A program made the translations under genes and the position numbers. A stretch of 64,000 nt of DNA, taken from NCBI RefSeq assembly GCF_014489075.1, contig NZ_JACTGR010000001.1, positions 1,454,178 through 1,518,177 of the forward strand. Direction: 5' to 3'. The notes below the pieces were generated by a model that was not told where the DNA came from, searched no databases, and saw nothing but the letters and a program-made list of their open reading frames with translations. The stretch is from Sphingomonas sp. JC676. GTDB lineage: Bacteria > Pseudomonadota > Alphaproteobacteria > Sphingomonadales > Sphingomonadaceae. Positions 19,175 through 27,892 of the stretch are shown in pieces. Position 1 is the first letter of the stretch. Every line of letters begins with the position of its first letter.

Positions 19175-19449
19175 TTTGCTTTCCTCACGCTGCGCCCGGC
19201 GACAATCAGGAAACCGCCGGCGACCAGCACGTAGACCATCAGATTATTGCGCCACCTGTCGGCCGAGTTCACGAAGAAATGCCTGCCGTGAAACTCGATT
19301 CCGTTGGGTCGGTCGGGAGCAGGCGACAGATATTTCACCTGCGCTCCGACGCGCGCCTCCACCTCGATTCCGGATACAAGGGCAATCGCCATGACGCATC
19401 CGCCCACGATGCTAAGGACCAGCCCGATTCTGGAGCGAAATTTTGTCAT
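19171..19449 (-). CDS. Small membrane protein between the mce copies
   Basis: The 92-residue product has an N-terminal helix (IGLVLSIVGGCVMAIALV), an extracytoplasmic loop containing ADRW, and a second helix (NLMVYVLVAGGFLIVAG) before a basic tail. No family is recognised. The start at 19449 overlaps the stop of the mce/pccB chimeric fragment (ATGA), and its stop overlaps the mce start. The topology resembles small two-helix proteins of DUF3185/DUF3098 style, but I would not assign one. Confidence 0.65.
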   Translation of the reverse strand: MTKFRSRIGLVLSIVGGCVMAIALVSGIEVEARVGAQVKYLSPAPDRPNGIEFHGRHFFVNSADRWRNNLMVYVLVAGGFLIVAGRSVRKAK

Positions 19450-19529
19450 GCTTCTTCCAGAGATTCTCGAGCTGCCTCCTCGATCGAAGGCGTCGCAATG
19501 CCGACATGGTTGAGGCGCCCTAGCTTCAT
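19446..19529 (-). pseudogene. Chimeric scar: mce 5' end joined to pccB 3' end
   Basis: This 27-codon frame begins MKLGRLNHVGIATPSIEEA, which matches the first 18 codons of the intact epimerase almost exactly. It then runs into 19443-19476, which matches the end of pccB (the codons for LEIPWKKHD) at about 35 of 39 bases, with one inserted base. It begins by overlapping the stop of the upstream gene, just as intact mce does. The simplest reading is the junction of an old tandem duplication whose unit ran from the pccB end to the mce start. Confidence 0.8.
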
Positions 19530-20023
19530 TTCCCCGCTGCTCCCGGCAATCCATAGGGAAGCCCGCACACCGCATAGACCTTGCGGAACATGGTGTCGTC
19601 GCCCGGGCCCTCGAAAGACGTATCGATCATCTTGTCGCCATCCTGCAGGGTGACGCGCACCTTCTTGGCCTTGGCGATCTCGTCGGCGATCAGGAAGACT
19701 TCGCCCGCCTCGCCGTTATAGGCGCCGTTTCCCGGAAACTGCCATGTGGTCATGTCCGCCTGCGCCTCGTCCAGCGTCAGCGTGACGATCCGTGACTCAC
19801 CTGCGGCCAGCGGTGGCTTGGGCATATATTGCACCGAAACGATCGGCACCTGAACGGTGTCGCAACGCACCAGCAGCCGCGAGCCGTCGGCCACGCGGAT
19901 CGCGGCGGTCGCGCTCTTCGGCTTGGCTGGGTCACTGCTCTCGCGGAAGGTCCACCCCATCGCGGCCGGCGCGGGCGTGGCATTCTGGGCAGCAAGCGCG
20001 AAGGCGAAAAGAAAGCTGAGCAT
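19526..20023 (-). CDS. Hypothetical secreted protein
   Basis: The protein has 165 residues. A short signal peptide (LSFLFAFALAAQNATPAPAA) precedes a soluble domain that includes GSRLLVRCDTVQVPIVSVQY, a DMTTWQFPGNGAY segment and VYAVCGLPYG. Two Cys residues could form a disulfide. I do not recognise the family; similar small periplasmic proteins measuring single residue changes between strands are common in sphingomonads. It starts 40 bases after pccB and its stop overlaps the ATG of the chimeric mce fragment. Confidence 0.75.
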   Translation of the reverse strand: MLSFLFAFALAAQNATPAPAAMGWTFRESSDPAKPKSATAAIRVADGSRLLVRCDTVQVPIVSVQYMPKPPLAAGESRIVTLTLDEAQADMTTWQFPGNGAYNGEAGEVFLIADEIAKAKKVRVTLQDGDKMIDTSFEGPGDDTMFRKVYAVCGLPYGLPGAAGK

Positions 20024-20063
20024 GAAATCCCCCGGTTAGTCCTGGCGGCCGATGCGGCCCGGC

Positions 20064-21590
20064 TCACAGCGGAATGTTGTCATGCTTCTTCCAGGGGATC
20101 TCAAGCTGCTTGTTACGCAGTTTGCGCAAGCCCAGCGCGATGCGGCGCCGCGTCGAATGCGGCATGATCACCTCATCCACGAAGCCCTTGCTCGCCGCGA
20201 CGAACGGATTGGCGAAGCGCGCCTCATATTCGGCGGTCCGCTCGGCGATCTCGTCGGGGGTACGCCCACGGAAGATGATCTCGACCGCGCCCTTCGCCCC
20301 CATCACCGCGATCTCGGCGGTCGGCCAGGCATAATTGAGGTCACCGCGTAGATGCTTGGAGCTCATCACGTCATAGGCGCCGCCATAGGCCTTGCGGGTG
20401 ATGACGGTGATCTTGGGCACGGTCGCCTCGGCATAAGCGAAGAGCAGCTTGGCGCCGTGCTTGATGATGCCCGAATGCTCCTGCCCCACCCCCGGCAGGA
20501 AGCCCGGCACGTCGACGAAGGTCAGGATCGGAATGTCGAACGCGTCGCAGAAGCGCACGAACCGCGCCGCCTTCTTGGACGAGTTGATGTCGAGACACCC
20601 GGCCAGCACCATCGGCTGGTTCGCCACCACGCCCACGCTGCGCCCCTCGATCCGCCCGAAGCCGATCAGGATATTGCCCGCATGCGCCGGCTGGAGCTCG
20701 AAGAACTCGCCCTCGTCGAGCGTCTTCCGGAGCAACTCATGCATGTCGTAGGGCTGGTTGGCGTTGGGCGGGATCAGCGTGTCGAGGCTCTCGTCGATCC
20801 GGTCCCAGGGATCGTCGCACGGTCGCTCGGGCACGTGCTCGCGGTTCGAGCTAGGCAAGAAGTCCACGAAGTCGCGGGCCGCGAGCAGCGCCTCGATATC
20901 GTTATCGAAGGCCACGTCGGCGACCCCCGACTTCGTGGTATGCGTCACCGCTCCACCCAGTTCCTCCTGCGTGACGATCTCGTTTGTAACGGTCTTCACT
21001 ACATCTGGGCCGGTGACGAACATGTACGACGAATCCTTCACCATGAAGATGAAGTCGGTCATCGCGGGAGAATAGACGGCCCCGCCTGCGCAGGGGCCCA
21101 TGATCAGCGAAACCTGCGGCACCACGCCCGATGCGAGCACGTTGCGCTGGAATACCTCGGCATAGCCGGCAAGGCTGGCGACGCCCTCCTGGATGCGCGC
21201 GCCGCCGCTGTCGTTCAGCCCGATCACCGGCGCGCCGACCTTCATCGCCATGTCCATGACCTTGCAGATCTTCTGCGCGTGCCGCTCCGAAAGCGAGCCG
21301 CCGAACACGGTGAAATCCTGGCTGAACACGAAGACGAGCCGACCATTGATCGTGCCGCTGCCGGTGACGACGCCGTCGCCCGGGACGATCTGGTCCTGCA
21401 TGCCGAAATCGACACAATTATGCTCGACATACATGTCAAGCTCCTCGAACGATCCCTGGTCGAGCAGCACTTCCAGCCGCTCGCGCGCGGTCAGCTTGCC
21501 CTTGGCGTGCTGCGCATCGATGCGCTTCTGGCCTCCGCCCAGGCGCGCGGCGGCGCGGCGGCGTTCCAGCTCTTCGATCGTCGACGACAT
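20064..21590 (-). CDS. pccB: Propionyl-CoA carboxylase carboxyltransferase subunit
   Basis: The product has 508 residues, the usual length. It starts [15 protein letters not shown] at 21590; an in-frame extension upstream is low-complexity and overlaps the divergent regulator. The carboxyltransferase N-domain contains [12 protein letters not shown] and [13 protein letters not shown], and the C-domain contains [21 protein letters not shown] and [17 protein letters not shown]. It transfers CO2 from carboxybiotin to propionyl-CoA. It is the first gene of the operon and is divergent from the ScfR-type regulator, with 106 bases between the starts. Confidence 0.95.
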   Translation of the reverse strand: MSSTIEELERRRAAARLGGGQKRIDAQHAKGKLTARERLEVLLDQGSFEELDMYVEHNCVDFGMQDQIVPGDGVVTGSGTINGRLVFVFSQDFTVFGGSLSERHAQKICKVMDMAMKVGAPVIGLNDSGGARIQEGVASLAGYAEVFQRNVLASGVVPQVSLIMGPCAGGAVYSPAMTDFIFMVKDSSYMFVTGPDVVKTVTNEIVTQEELGGAVTHTTKSGVADVAFDNDIEALLAARDFVDFLPSSNREHVPERPCDDPWDRIDESLDTLIPPNANQPYDMHELLRKTLDEGEFFELQPAHAGNILIGFGRIEGRSVGVVANQPMVLAGCLDINSSKKAARFVRFCDAFDIPILTFVDVPGFLPGVGQEHSGIIKHGAKLLFAYAEATVPKITVITRKAYGGAYDVMSSKHLRGDLNYAWPTAEIAVMGAKGAVEIIFRGRTPDEIAERTAEYEARFANPFVAASKGFVDEVIMPHSTRRRIALGLRKLRNKQLEIPWKKHDNIPL

Positions 21591-21641
21591 CCATGTCCCC
21601 TTGGCGGCGGCCGCGCCTTCTGCACAGGGCACGCGCCCAAG

Positions 21642-21667
21642 CGCAAATGCAATGTTGCGAAGTTGCG
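21642..21667. promoter_or_regulatory. TTGC/GCAA-rich candidate operator between pccB and regulator
   Basis: CGCAA (21642-21646) and TTGCG (21655-21659) form an inverted repeat, and a second TTGCG follows at 21663-21667, giving TTGCGAAGTTGCG. A TTTGCA occurs further on. ScfR-family regulators such as mycobacterial PrpR and corynebacterial RamB are known to bind TTTGCAAA-like sites, so this cluster is the best candidate for regulator binding. This is inference from motif similarity. Confidence 0.4.
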
Positions 21668-21696
21668 TGGGGCAGGTTTGCAGATATAAGGCAGTC

Positions 21697-23103
21697 ATGG
21701 CCTCTCCACGCCGCCGCCTGTTCGAGGGATTCCGCCTGCGCGAGCTGCGCCGCCGCGTCAGCACCAGCCAGGCGGCAATGGCGGCGCGGTTGGGCATCTC
21801 GGTCTCGTACCTCTCGCAGATCGAGAATAACGACCGGCCGATCACCGACGTGGTCCTGCTCGCGCTCGCCCGCGAATTCCCGCTCGAGGCGACCGAGATC
21901 GGCGGCGAGGCCGAGACCGCGGCGCTGCTCCGCACGATCGATGCCGCGAGCGACACCAGCGTGCCTGCCGACCGGATCGAGGAAGTCGAGATCCGCCGCG
22001 GCCTCGAGCAGCAGCCCTTGCTCGCCCGCCGCATGGTCGCGCTCCACGACGCCTATCGCCGCACCCAGGAGCAGCTCCGCGTGCTCGACGACCGGTTCGA
22101 CAGCGGATCGAGCGACGCCGCCCCCCTCCCCTGGGAGGAAGTGCGCGACTGGTTCCAGGCCGAGGGCAATTATGTCGACGCGATCGACCGCTCGGCCGAG
22201 ACTCTGGCCGACGCACTCGACGAAGGCCCGATGGTCCGTGCGCTCGAGGAAAGGCTGCGTCTGTGGCACGGCGTCCGCGTCGCGAGCGAGGATGGCGACG
22301 GCAGCCAGCTCAGCCGTTTCGACGATGCCCAGCGCCTCCTCTCGCTCAACAGCGGACTCCCGCCCGAGAGCCGCAACTTCCTGCTCGCTCACCGGCTGGT
22401 GCGCTACGAATTCGCCAACGAGATGCGCCAGGTCGTCGATGCCTCGGGCCTGGTTGCCCCCGCTTCGCGCGAATTGCTGAGCGTCGGCCTCGCCAATTAC
22501 GCCGCGGGCGCCCTGCTGATGCCCTATGGCCGCTTCCGCGCGGCCGCACACGCGACGCGCCACGACATCGACCGCCTGCGCCAGCGCTTCGCGGTGAGCT
22601 TCGAGCAGGCCTGCCACCGCCTCTCGACGCTCCAGCGCCCGGGCGCCGCCGGCGTGCCTTTCTTCTTCTGCCGCGTCGACATGGCCGGCAACATCACCAA
22701 GCGCCATTCCGCGACGCGGCTCCAATTCGCGCGCTTCGGCGGCGCCTGCCCGCTCTGGGTGGTGCATGAGGCGGTCGCGATCCCCGATCGCATCCTCGTC
22801 CAGCTGGCCGAGATGCCCGACGGCAGCCGCTACGTCTCGATGGCCAAGGGGCTGGTGAAGCCCTCGGGCAGCTACGCCCGGTCGCCGCGCCGCTACGCCG
22901 TCGCGCTGGGCTGCGAGGAAATCCATGCCGCAGACTTCGTCTATGCCGATGCGATCCGCACCGGCGGCGCGGCGACGCCGATCGGCTCCTCCTGCCGCAT
23001 CTGCCCGCGCACCGATTGCGACCAGCGCGCCTTCCCGCCCGCCGGCTCGGTCATCGAGATCGATGCCGACCGGCGCAGCGTGGTGCCCTACGTCTTCCGC
23101 TAG
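21697..23103 (+). CDS. ScfR/PrpR-type XRE regulator of short-chain acyl-CoA metabolism
   Basis: This 468-residue protein begins with a helix-turn-helix at about 12-66 ([20 protein letters not shown] then [10 protein letters not shown]). A central domain resembles the degenerate ImmA/IrrE-like region seen in RamB/PrpR. A C-terminal DUF2083-type domain carries the conserved Cys cluster [17 protein letters not shown] (about 432-448), which in mycobacterial PrpR binds a 4Fe-4S cluster. Such proteins sense short-chain acyl-CoAs and control propionate or acetate catabolism. Divergent placement from pccB makes the propionyl-CoA operon its obvious target. The ATG at 21697 starts just before the HTH. 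Confidence 0.88.
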   Translation: MASPRRRLFEGFRLRELRRRVSTSQAAMAARLGISVSYLSQIENNDRPITDVVLLALAREFPLEATEIGGEAETAALLRTIDAASDTSVPADRIEEVEIRRGLEQQPLLARRMVALHDAYRRTQEQLRVLDDRFDSGSSDAAPLPWEEVRDWFQAEGNYVDAIDRSAETLADALDEGPMVRALEERLRLWHGVRVASEDGDGSQLSRFDDAQRLLSLNSGLPPESRNFLLAHRLVRYEFANEMRQVVDASGLVAPASRELLSVGLANYAAGALLMPYGRFRAAAHATRHDIDRLRQRFAVSFEQACHRLSTLQRPGAAGVPFFFCRVDMAGNITKRHSATRLQFARFGGACPLWVVHEAVAIPDRILVQLAEMPDGSRYVSMAKGLVKPSGSYARSPRRYAVALGCEEIHAADFVYADAIRTGGAATPIGSSCRICPRTDCDQRAFPPAGSVIEIDADRRSVVPYVFR

Positions 23104-23117
23104 GAAGCGCGGGCCCG

Positions 23118-25331
23118 TTAGTTGATCTTCGTCCTGAGCGACAGGCCGAACACGCGCGGCTCGTTGACGAAGCCGGTATTGTTGTTGAAGTCGATGCCGC
23201 CCTTCACATTCTCCTCGTCGGTGATGTTGCGGGCGAAGGCGGCGATCTCGAAGCTGCCGTCGCGCTTGGCATAGCCGATGCGCAGCCCGCCTTCGAACTG
23301 GCCGTCGCTGTAGAACTCCTTCGACTGGTAGAGGAAGAAGTTGGTGTAGCCCTGATACGCCCAGTCGGTGAAGGCGAAGATCTCGCCGTCGCCCACCGGG
23401 ATGGCATAGCGTGCCGTCACGTCGACGATCCATTCGGGTGCGTTCGGGAAGGGATTGCCGTCGACCAGCGCGCGCGGCGTGCCCGCGATCGTCACGAGCG
23501 GATCGGTGACGGTGCATTGCGCGCAGATGCCCACCGCCAGATTGGGATCGTCGATCTTGGTGTTGTTGTAGCTCACGCCCGCGGTGAAGGTGAGGTTCTC
23601 GACCGGACGGAACTCGGAATCCACCTCGAAGCCCCAGGCCTTGCCCTTGTTGGCGTTGAGCAATTGGACGAGATTGCCGCTGCCGCCGACCGCGGTGAAC
23701 TGCGGATCGGTGACGGTATAGGTGAATACCGCGCCGTTGAGGCGGATCCGCCGGTCTGCGAGCTGGGTCTTGAAGCCCGCTTCCCAGGACAGGATCTTCT
23801 CGGAACCCGCAACCGAGGGCGGATTGAAGAAGGCGACGTCGCGTCCCTGGATCGAGGGCGCCCGGAAACCGCTGGCGACGCGGCCGTACAGGCTGACATC
23901 GGACGCGACTTCATACATCGCGCTGACGTCCCAGCTCACCCGCTCGTCCGAGACCGAGCGATCGTTGGTCGGCGATCCGCCGATCACGTTGAACTGCTTG
24001 TCGTCCTCGGTGTAGCGAACGCCGCCGGTCACCTTGAACGCCTCGGTGAGCTTGTAGCTCGCCTGGCCGAACACCGCCCAGCTCTGGTTCTTGTGGCGCA
24101 CCAAAGTCGGCGGCGGGAAGGTGAAGCCCTCGGTCAGCACGGTGAAATCGCTGTCGAAGTAGAAGCCGCCGACCTGCCAGCTGAGCGGACCGCTCCCCGA
24201 ACTCGCCAGCCGCACTTCCTGGGTCCACTGGTCAAGGTTGAGCGAATCCTGCGTGTCCGACGGGAACGGGATGAAGCCGGGGCCGCCCGGATTGCCGCCG
24301 TCCACATCGGCGCGGCTGCTGCCCTCGGTGGTCTCGTAGGCGGTGATCGAGGTGAGCACCGCGCCGCCGAAATCATAGTCGAGCTTCAGCGAGCTGCCCC
24401 AGCCGCGATATTGGGCGTAATTGCCGCCGCCCGCGTCGAGGAACACCGTGTCGCGCTGGAAATTGGCGTTGAGATCGTTGTTGCCCGGCCCCAGGATATT
24501 GGCGCGGAACACCGCGGCCGCGCCATAGCCCTCGAAGCGCCGGTAGTGGATGTTGGCGAGCGCGCTGAATTCCTCCGTCGGCGTGAGCAGCACCTGCCCT
24601 CGCGCCGCGATCTCGTCATAGCGGCCATAGGCGTTGTTCTCGCCGGTAAAGCCATTGTCGATCCAGTCGTTGCGATGCTGGTAGAGCAGCGACACGCGCG
24701 CGGCGAGCTTGTCGGGGATGATCGGCCCGCCGATGCCGGCATCGAAATTGACCGTGGCATAGGAGCCCGCCGAGAGCGACGCCTGCGCGCTGAATTCGTT
24801 CGACGGCTTGACCGTGCTGAACTTGATGATGCCCGCCGGCGTGTTGCGGCCGAACAGCGTGCCTTGCGGCCCGCGCAGCACTTCGACGCTCTGGATGTCG
24901 AAGATCGGCGTGCTCTTCAGCGCCACATTCTCGAGCACCACATCGTCGACGATCACCGAGACGGGCTGCGATGCGGCAAGGTCGAAATCGGTATTGCCCA
25001 GCCCGCGGATATAGAAGCGCGGCGCGACGCGGCCGTTCGAGCTCTCGGCATAGAGGCCGGGCACGCGGGTCGCCAATGCGGTGATGTCGCCACCCGCATC
25101 GAAGATCGTCTGGAGCTGGTCGCTCTGGATCGTCGCGACCGAGAGGGGAACGTCCTGGATATTCTCCTCGCGCCGCTGCGCGGTGACGACGATCTCGTCG
25201 ACCTGGCCGGCCGTTACCTCGGGCGTTTCCTGCGCCCGAGCGGTTTCCACCGTCATCATGATCTGCATGGCAAGCGCGACGGCACCGAACAGGCGAGCGC
25301 GAGAGCGAGCAGCCGAACCTTCCTGAGTCAT
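23118..25331 (-). CDS. TonB-dependent outer membrane receptor
   Basis: The 737-residue protein has an N-terminal signal region ending near ARAQE, a TonB box-like stretch before DEIVVTAQRREENIQDVPLS (plug start), the plug motif VEVLRGPQGTLFGRNTPAG, and a 22-strand barrel ending LSLRTKIN. The style (VVDDVVLENVALKS, NPSGG-type glycine turns) is the Sphingomonas/Caulobacter group whose ligands range from siderophores to sugars or aromatics. Neighbouring genes do not reveal the ligand. It converges with the ScfR-type regulator. The start at 25331 is preferred to an upstream ATG with an Arg-rich leader. Confidence 0.9.
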   Translation of the reverse strand: MTQEGSAARSRARLFGAVALAMQIMMTVETARAQETPEVTAGQVDEIVVTAQRREENIQDVPLSVATIQSDQLQTIFDAGGDITALATRVPGLYAESSNGRVAPRFYIRGLGNTDFDLAASQPVSVIVDDVVLENVALKSTPIFDIQSVEVLRGPQGTLFGRNTPAGIIKFSTVKPSNEFSAQASLSAGSYATVNFDAGIGGPIIPDKLAARVSLLYQHRNDWIDNGFTGENNAYGRYDEIAARGQVLLTPTEEFSALANIHYRRFEGYGAAAVFRANILGPGNNDLNANFQRDTVFLDAGGGNYAQYRGWGSSLKLDYDFGGAVLTSITAYETTEGSSRADVDGGNPGGPGFIPFPSDTQDSLNLDQWTQEVRLASSGSGPLSWQVGGFYFDSDFTVLTEGFTFPPPTLVRHKNQSWAVFGQASYKLTEAFKVTGGVRYTEDDKQFNVIGGSPTNDRSVSDERVSWDVSAMYEVASDVSLYGRVASGFRAPSIQGRDVAFFNPPSVAGSEKILSWEAGFKTQLADRRIRLNGAVFTYTVTDPQFTAVGGSGNLVQLLNANKGKAWGFEVDSEFRPVENLTFTAGVSYNNTKIDDPNLAVGICAQCTVTDPLVTIAGTPRALVDGNPFPNAPEWIVDVTARYAIPVGDGEIFAFTDWAYQGYTNFFLYQSKEFYSDGQFEGGLRIGYAKRDGSFEIAAFARNITDEENVKGGIDFNNNTGFVNEPRVFGLSLRTKIN

Positions 25332-25566
25332 GTGTTTCCCCTTTTGCCTAGTGGGAAACGCCGCCCGCATTCTTCTGTTGTTGCGTCGCAACGAATCCTG
25401 CCGCCGGTGAAGGTGACAAAAAACTGTCTCTCGCGCGATATATTTATGTCATCGTTTCGCAGCCGCGGAACCGGGACGGCGGATCTGGCCGCCGCGACGC
25501 GGCCGGTTGCGCGCCGCCCGCCCAGCATGGCATACCCGATCCACGAAAAGTCTAAGGAGAGGGTTC

Positions 25567-26328
25567 ATGGCCACCGCGCTCGCGCAGAAGCCCGGCGTCA
25601 CCGAAGCCGAATGGGAGGCGCGCCAGCAGCTCGCCGCCTGCTACCGCGTGTTCGACATGCTCGGCTGGTCCGAGATGATCTACAACCATATCACGCTGAA
25701 GGTCCCGGGCGAGGAAGGCGCGTTCCTGATCAATCCGTTCGGGCTGCACTTCAGCGAGGTAAAGGCGTCGAACCTCGTCAAGATCGACTTGGACGGCAAC
25801 AAGCTCGACGACTCGCCCTACCCGGTGAACCGAGCCGGTTTCGTCCAGCACGCGCTGTTCCATCGCCATTTGCCCGACGCGCATTGCATCGCGCATACCC
25901 ACACCACGGCCGGCATGGCGGTCGCCTCGGTCGAGGGCGGGCTAAGGCCGACCAATTTCTACGCGTGCAGCTTCGCTGGCCAGATCGCCTATCACGATTT
26001 CGAGGGCGTCACGGTGCGCGACGAGGAAGGCGCGCGCCTGCTCGAACATCTCGGCGACAAAAGGGTGATGCTGCTCCGGAATCACGGCATCCTGGTGATG
26101 GGCCGCACTTTGCCCGAGGCGTTCATCAAGCACTGGTCGCTCCAGCGCGCCTGCGAGATCCAGATCGCCACCGCTTCGATGGGCACGCCGCTCGTCGTGT
26201 CGGATGAGGTGGTGACGGTGCACCAGCGCGACTTGCACATGGCGCAGGTCCCGGGCGGCCCCGGCGCCGCGGACTTCGCCGCGATGGTGCGGCTGGTGGA
26301 TCGGACGGACAAGAGCTGGCGGGAGTAG
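25567..26328 (+). CDS. Class II aldolase/adducin family protein
   Basis: The product has 253 residues. Zinc ligands are visible in AHTHTTAGMAV (two His) and in LLRNHGILVMG (third His); the catalytic acid region is INPFGLHFSEV. Known members are fuculose-phosphate or rhamnulose-phosphate aldolases and decarboxylating or dehydratase relatives; many proteobacterial copies of this length are uncharacterised. A strong ribosome site (AAGGAGAGGG) precedes ATG 25567. It is divergent from the TonB receptor across 235 bases with both promoters expected there. Confidence 0.9.
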   Translation: MATALAQKPGVTEAEWEARQQLAACYRVFDMLGWSEMIYNHITLKVPGEEGAFLINPFGLHFSEVKASNLVKIDLDGNKLDDSPYPVNRAGFVQHALFHRHLPDAHCIAHTHTTAGMAVASVEGGLRPTNFYACSFAGQIAYHDFEGVTVRDEEGARLLEHLGDKRVMLLRNHGILVMGRTLPEAFIKHWSLQRACEIQIATASMGTPLVVSDEVVTVHQRDLHMAQVPGGPGAADFAAMVRLVDRTDKSWRE

Positions 26329-26357
26329 GACGCAAACACGCCAGATCCCGAAACTCA

Positions 26358-26392
26358 CTCCCCTCCCTGGAAGGGAGGGGTTGGGGGTGGGT
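26358..26392 (+). repeat. Left 35-bp inverted repeat flanking the DUF559 gene
   Basis: The 35 bases begin CTCCCCTCCCTGGAAGGGAG and are the exact reverse complement of 26779-26813. The first 22 bases are themselves a hairpin. The repeat ends 36 bases before the DUF559 start codon. Confidence 0.9.
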
Positions 26393-26427
26393 TGGCGAGC
26401 GAAGCGAAGCCATCCTACACTCGCCAT

Positions 26428-26838
26428 ATGCGCCGCCGCATCGATCCTGCGTTAACCGCCCGGGCGCGCGAGCTGCGCAACAATCCCACCGAGACCGAAC
26501 TCGCGGTCTGGCACCTGATCTCACGCTATCGCCCGTCCTTCACGCGCCAGTGCGTGGAGGCGCCCTTCATCATCGACCTCGCATGCAGGCAGGCAAAGCT
26601 GGCGATCGAGTTCGATGGCAGCCAACACATCGGAAATGCCGAAAGCGATGCCCGCCGCTCAACCTACCTTCGCTCCAAGGGCTGGCGAGTGATCCGGTTC
26701 TGGAATTCCGATGTGCTCGTAAATCCAGAAGGTGTCGTCAGACATATTCTGGCGCAAGCCGCCGAGTGCCTCGGCGGCACCCACCCCCAACCCCTCCCTT
26801 CCAGGGAGGGGAGAGAAAGACGGCCGCGCTCGCGCTGA
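26428..26838 (+). CDS. DUF559 (very short patch repair endonuclease-like) protein
   Basis: The 136-residue protein has the DUF559 pattern: ARELRNNPTETELAVWHLIS at the N-terminus, a PFIIDLACRQAKLAIEFDGS core with Asp and Glu as in Vsr/PD-(D/E)XK nucleases, then GWRVIRFWNSDVL. The last 20 or so codons (THPQPLPSREG) are encoded by the right inverted repeat, so the gene extends into the repeat. DUF559 genes are very often found attached to such repeats in proteobacteria. Nuclease function is inferred by fold. Confidence 0.88.
   Translation: MRRRIDPALTARARELRNNPTETELAVWHLISRYRPSFTRQCVEAPFIIDLACRQAKLAIEFDGSQHIGNAESDARRSTYLRSKGWRVIRFWNSDVLVNPEGVVRHILAQAAECLGGTHPQPLPSREGRERRPRSR
26779..26813 (-). 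repeat. Right 35-bp inverted repeat overlapping the DUF559 3' end
   Basis: The 35 bases are the perfect reverse complement of 26358-26392 and are translated as the C-terminal tail of the DUF559 protein. The perfection of both copies in an otherwise ordinary region suggests recent spread or active maintenance. From 26839 to 27014 I see no gene. Confidence 0.9.
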
Positions 26839-27014
26839 TCTCCTACCCCTTCCAATGTAGGATTTCGCCTGCCATGCCGACAGCGCTCTTTCTCATTGCG
26901 AAGAACCAGCAGATCCCGGGCTTTCCCCGCCGGCGTAATTTCTGGAAAAGAGAAAACGCATATCGCGCCGCAGTATCGTTACCTTCGTTACCTTCCGCAC
27001 TCCGTCGGGGTAAA

Positions 27015-27815
27015 TCAGCCGAACCGGTATCCCGAGACGACCCAGCCGAGCACCGTGTCGCGATAGTCGCGCTCCGCCGGCCCCTCCCCGCCCGCGCCGA
27101 GCGCGACCATCAGCGGCAGCAGATGCTCCTCGCGCGGATGGGCGAACTGGGCGTGGGGCAGCTTGTCCCAGGCGGCGACGCGATCCGCCCGCCGCACCGG
27201 ATCGGGATCGGTCACCGCATCGGTCAGCGCCGCGTCCCATTCGTCGGCGATCGGGGTCACCTGCGGGCCGCGGGCGCGCAGATTGTGGAAGCTCATCCCC
27301 GATCCGACGATCAGCACGCCTTCGTCGCGGAGCGGCGCAAGCGCCTTGCCGATCGCGATATGCGCGGCCGGATCGAGATCCTTGCGCAGCGAGAGCTGGA
27401 CGAGCGGAATATCGGCGCCCGGCACCGCGACCATCATCGGGATGAACACGCCGTGATCCCAGCCGCGCTCGCGCTCTTCGCCCGCCGGAAAGCCTGCGCC
27501 CTCGATCAGAGCCTTGGCACGCGCCGCCACGTCGGGCGCTCCCGCCGCATCCCAGCGCAGCCGATAGGTGTGCTCGGGAAAGCCGTAATAGTCGAACAGC
27601 ATCGGCTGACCGTCGCCGAAATGGACCGTGACGGCCTCCTCCTCCCAATGCCCCGAGACGAGCAGAATCACGCTGGGTCGCTCGGGCAGGCTCGCGATCA
27701 GCCCGGCCAGATAGGCCTGCATCGGCCGCCACATCGGATCGGGCGGACCGCCTTCGGGGTCCATGAAGAAGCAGGGGCCGCCGCCATGCGGAATGAAGAG
27801 CGTGGGAAGGGTCAT
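27015..27815 (-). CDS. DODA-type class III extradiol ring-cleavage dioxygenase
   Basis: The 266-residue protein starts TLPTLFIPHGGGPCFFM. Metal ligands are the His of IPHGGGP (about 9), the His of SGHWEE (about 55), and the C-terminal pair in HPREEHLLPLM. This matches 4,5-DOPA-extradiol-dioxygenase-like proteins (YgiD), which open catechol rings. The start at 27815 is 77 bases from the divergent 2Fe-2S gene. An earlier start at 27848 would add an unconserved basic leader. Confidence 0.9.
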   Translation of the reverse strand: MTLPTLFIPHGGGPCFFMDPEGGPPDPMWRPMQAYLAGLIASLPERPSVILLVSGHWEEEAVTVHFGDGQPMLFDYYGFPEHTYRLRWDAAGAPDVAARAKALIEGAGFPAGEERERGWDHGVFIPMMVAVPGADIPLVQLSLRKDLDPAAHIAIGKALAPLRDEGVLIVGSGMSFHNLRARGPQVTPIADEWDAALTDAVTDPDPVRRADRVAAWDKLPHAQFAHPREEHLLPLMVALGAGGEGPAERDYRDTVLGWVVSGYRFG

Positions 27816-27892
27816 GCGCCGTATCTCGGGCGTCCTGGCCGTCCGCACAATGCCGGCTTCGGAAACGACCGGTTTCCCGCTAGTCTCCCCGA

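Noticed and set aside
23016..26207. Over 1000-codon plus-strand frame covering the TonB receptor antisense and part of the aldolase
   Set aside because: It runs antisense through the receptor and out of frame through the aldolase; its composition is shadow-like and lacks any domain.
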